This document shows, piece by piece, positions 5,624 to 7,379 of a stretch of DNA of 7,379 bases. The notes under the pieces were generated by a model. It ran no database searches, was not told the DNA's origin, and saw nothing but the letters and a program-made list of their open reading frames with translations. The stretch spans positions 1 through 7,379 of the forward strand of contig JALZVB010000253.1 of NCBI GenBank assembly GCA_023300835.1, read 5' to 3'. Position numbers and translations under genes: made by a program. This DNA comes from Saprospiraceae bacterium. GTDB lineage: Bacteria; Bacteroidota; Bacteroidia; Chitinophagales; Saprospiraceae. Position 1 is the stretch's first letter. Each line of letters starts with the position of its first letter.

Positions 5624-6817
5624 ATGAAGTTCTATAAAGTTAAAATAGCAAGTTATAAACCTCTTTTGGTTTTGATTGCGACAGCAATGTTATTTGTTAT
5701 GTGTAAAAATGATAGCAATATAGCCTATGCACAAGGTCAAGATTCCAATAATGTAATAGAAAGTGAACACTTTAAGAACTACGATATTCCAGAATTGAAA
5801 TGGGGTTTTATAAATAAAGGTGGTGCAGTCGTTATTGATCCTATTTATGATGATGTAAGGGATATGAAAACACAATTGACAGCAGCTAACTTACTTGGTA
5901 GATGGGGATATATTGATACTATTGGAAATGAGAAGATCGGTTTCAGATATAAACAAGTATCTGATTTTTATGATGAAAGAGCATTTGTAAAAGACTTTGA
6001 TAATAATTGGTCAATTATTGATACGAAAGGAAAAATCATAAAAACATTGTTAATTGATGACTTTAGAAACTTCGTAAACAACTTAGCTGCTGTATTTATC
6101 AAAAATAAATGGGGAGTTATAAACAAGGATGGAGAGTACTTAATAGAGGCCACTTACGATAGACTCACTTCTATAGAAAAAGACCTTTTTATTGCTGAGA
6201 AAGATGGCAAAAAAGGCATAATCAATAGTAAAGGGAATATCTTACTTGAACTGGCTTTTGACAACGTATACAAATCTGGAGATGGCCTATATAGAGTAAA
6301 GCTCAATGATGAATTCTACTTTCTAGATAACAACTTTCAGAAAAAATCTAAAAACTATAAATACGCTACAAACTTCAAAGACAATAGAGCATTGGTAAAG
6401 GAAAATGGACTGTATACCCTGCTAGATAAGCACTTTCAGGTTATAACTGAACTAGAAATGGATAATCTTTATTATCTGGAAGAGGAAATGTGGGCCTATT
6501 CCAGAAATGGAAAAATAGGATTAATGGATCACAACGGTAGCCTGCTTACCTCACCTAAGTTCGATCAAGTGAATAAATTTAAGGGCGGGAATGCTGTATT
6601 TGCTGACAAAGATATGTGGGGTTATGTCAACAAATTGGGAATGAAACTAGTCCCAGCTAAATTTCCACTTAACTGGGATTACCACGATGGTCTAGCACGT
6701 GTCATTGTTAATCGAGGGATCGGATATCTTGACGAGAAATATAGGCTTGTGATATCTACACCATATTTTGAAGCGCGAGACTTCTATAATGGTATAGCCA
6801 GATTCCAAGAAAATTGA
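5624..6817 (+). CDS. Exported WG-repeat protein (ten repeats), function unknown
   Basis: WG (KWG) repeats form small beta-hairpin units, common in Bacteroidota and thought to build protein-binding surfaces; no enzyme activity is known for most. From the ATG at 5624 the product has 397 residues. Residues 1-36 form a signal peptide: a basic start (MKFYKVK), a hydrophobic core (13-26) and a plausible AYA/Q cleavage site at 36/37. Cys27 follows M26, which does not fit a lipobox. An in-frame ATG at 5603 would add seven residues (MLIYAHH) and is less likely. The repeat core (W/K)G-(F/Y/V/I)-(I/V)-(N/D)-x-x-G begins near residues 59, 93, 128, 162, 196, 230, 262, 297, 331 and 365, a spacing of 32-35, mostly 34. 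The sixth, seventh and tenth copies are degenerate. Each unit continues with a strand and a F..GLA.V-like segment. The protein ends (GIARFQEN) just where an eleventh core would begin. The gene is divergent from coaD and precedes lpd by 94 bases, with its own likely transcription unit. Confidence 0.85.
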   Translation: MKFYKVKIASYKPLLVLIATAMLFVMCKNDSNIAYAQGQDSNNVIESEHFKNYDIPELKWGFINKGGAVVIDPIYDDVRDMKTQLTAANLLGRWGYIDTIGNEKIGFRYKQVSDFYDERAFVKDFDNNWSIIDTKGKIIKTLLIDDFRNFVNNLAAVFIKNKWGVINKDGEYLIEATYDRLTSIEKDLFIAEKDGKKGIINSKGNILLELAFDNVYKSGDGLYRVKLNDEFYFLDNNFQKKSKNYKYATNFKDNRALVKENGLYTLLDKHFQVITELEMDNLYYLEEEMWAYSRNGKIGLMDHNGSLLTSPKFDQVNKFKGGNAVFADKDMWGYVNKLGMKLVPAKFPLNWDYHDGLARVIVNRGIGYLDEKYRLVISTPYFEARDFYNGIARFQEN

Positions 6818-6886
6818 AAAACACTAAAAAAACAATAATTTATAAATGGTTTCTATCAATATTCTTTAGGTATTATATCTAAAGTC

Positions 6887-6894
6887 TATCTTTG
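6887..6894 (+). promoter_or_regulatory. Probable lpd promoter, Bacteroidota -7 box
   Basis: TATCTTTG is a full match to TAnnTTTG and is identical to the box before ffh. It ends 17 bases before the lpd ATG at 6912, so the leader would be about 12-14 bases. The expected -33 TTG is not exact; TTTAGG at 6865-6870 lies at about the right distance. This suggests that lpd is transcribed independently of the WG-repeat gene. Confidence 0.5.
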
Positions 6895-6911
6895 CTATAC
6901 AATTACAACAT

Positions 6912-7379
6912 ATGAATTTTGACGTTATAGTTATTGGATCAGGGCCTGGTGGATATGCCGCGGCCATAAGAGCTTCTCAGTTAGGTATGAGTACAGCTAT
7001 TGTTGAAAGAGAAAACCTTGGTGGTATATGCCTCAATTGGGGATGTATACCTACAAAAGCGCTTTTGAAATCAGCACAAGTCTTTAATTACATTAATCAT
7101 GCTGAGGATTATGGTATAAAAGTAGAGAAAGCAAAGCCCCAGTTCGATAAAATGATTAACCGCAGTAGAGATGTGGCTAATGGCATGAGTAAGGGAATTA
7201 ATTTCCTTATGAAAAAGAATAAAATCACTGTTATAAATGGTGAGGGAAAACTGGCTAGAGGAAAAAAAGTAGTGGTTACTGATAAAGAAGGTGCTAGAAA
7301 GGAATACAGTGCGGCTCATGTAATAGTGGCTACTGGTGCAAGCTCGAGAGCTATCCCTAACATCCCAAGAGATCGGAAG
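6912..7379 (+). CDS. lpd: Dihydrolipoyl dehydrogenase (E3), N-terminal part, cut by window end
   Basis: E3 reoxidises the dihydrolipoyl group of the 2-oxoacid dehydrogenase complexes (pyruvate, 2-oxoglutarate, branched-chain) and of the glycine cleavage system, passing electrons through a redox disulfide and FAD to NAD+. The 156 residues present cover most of the FAD-binding domain of a protein that is usually about 465 long: GSGPGG at 9-14 for FAD, the redox pair Cys40 and Cys45 in GGICLNWGCIPTKALL, and ATGASSR at 140-146, the second FAD-binding strand. The redox-motif context is of the lipoamide dehydrogenase type, rather than that of glutathione or mercuric reductase, though only the N-terminal third is visible. 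The final residues (PRDRK) differ from the PxDGK-like sequence expected here, and the last ten bases look like sequencing adapter, so the final three or four residues should not be trusted. Confidence 0.93.
   Translation, partial: MNFDVIVIGSGPGGYAAAIRASQLGMSTAIVERENLGGICLNWGCIPTKALLKSAQVFNYINHAEDYGIKVEKAKPQFDKMINRSRDVANGMSKGINFLMKKNKITVINGEGKLARGKKVVVTDKEGARKEYSAAHVIVATGASSRAIPNIPRDRK
7370..7379. other. Likely sequencing-adapter remnant at contig end
   Basis: The last ten bases, AGATCGGAAG, are identical to the first ten of the Illumina TruSeq adapter (AGATCGGAAGAGC). They sit exactly at the sequence end and would change a position that is usually Gly in Lpd (PxDGK-like) to Arg. A chance match is possible because part of the segment (GAT, AAG codons) is expected from the protein, but an untrimmed adapter is the simpler explanation. 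Confidence 0.65.

Noticed and set aside
5702..5704. Lipoprotein attachment at Cys27 of the WG-repeat protein
   Set aside because: The preceding residues (LFVM) do not fit a lipobox, which needs a small residue before the Cys; an AYA/Q signal peptidase I site fits better.
7071..7319. Minus-strand 82-codon frame opposite lpd
   Set aside because: It lies wholly antisense to the clearly recognised lipoamide dehydrogenase sequence and its Ser/Phe/Ile-rich translation is typical of a shadow frame.
1..7379. A new defence, mobile or secondary-metabolite system
   Set aside because: All eight genes belong to known families, mostly housekeeping; there are no direct-repeat arrays, transposase, integrase, toxin-antitoxin pair or reverse transcriptase.

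Overview
The window looks like a piece of an AT-rich Bacteroidota chromosome, probably a whole assembled contig judging by its right-hand end. The evidence for the phylum is as follows. Every gene start lacks a Shine-Dalgarno sequence and instead has A/T-rich bases upstream. Two genes (ffh and lpd) are preceded by the same TATCTTTG box, which matches the Bacteroidota -7 consensus TAnnTTTG. The protein sequences themselves (RlmH, 543-residue P5C dehydrogenase, WG-repeat protein, E3-type Lpd) fit this group. I cannot name a genus.

Layout from left to right. Positions 1-100 hold no assignable gene. ffh, the signal recognition particle GTPase, is on the minus strand (101-1456). A 239-base divergent spacer separates it from a plus-strand cluster of three closely packed genes: a small CHAP-domain amidase with a signal peptide (1696-2283), rlmH for the 23S rRNA pseudouridine methyltransferase (2305-2775), and a rhomboid intramembrane protease (2778-3407). 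The end of the rhomboid gene contains a strong hairpin that can terminate this operon and also the convergent transcript from the right. That convergent unit is coaD (5055-5537) followed after one base by the 1-pyrroline-5-carboxylate dehydrogenase gene (3422-5053), both on the minus strand. Divergent from coaD is a secreted protein built of ten 34-residue WG-type repeats (5624-6817). The last gene is the 5' part of lpd, dihydrolipoyl dehydrogenase (6912 onward), cut by the end of the window.

Most of the content is core housekeeping: protein targeting, ribosome modification, coenzyme A synthesis, proline catabolism and the E3 subunit of 2-oxoacid dehydrogenases. I found no mobile element, CRISPR array, RNA gene, defence system or clear sign of horizontal transfer, and no convincing new multi-gene system. 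The less ordinary parts are the CHAP amidase, whose expected third catalytic residue appears changed from Glu to Gln; the regular WG-repeat protein of unknown role; the terminator embedded in the coding end of the rhomboid gene; and the last ten bases, which equal the start of the Illumina TruSeq adapter and are probably not genomic.
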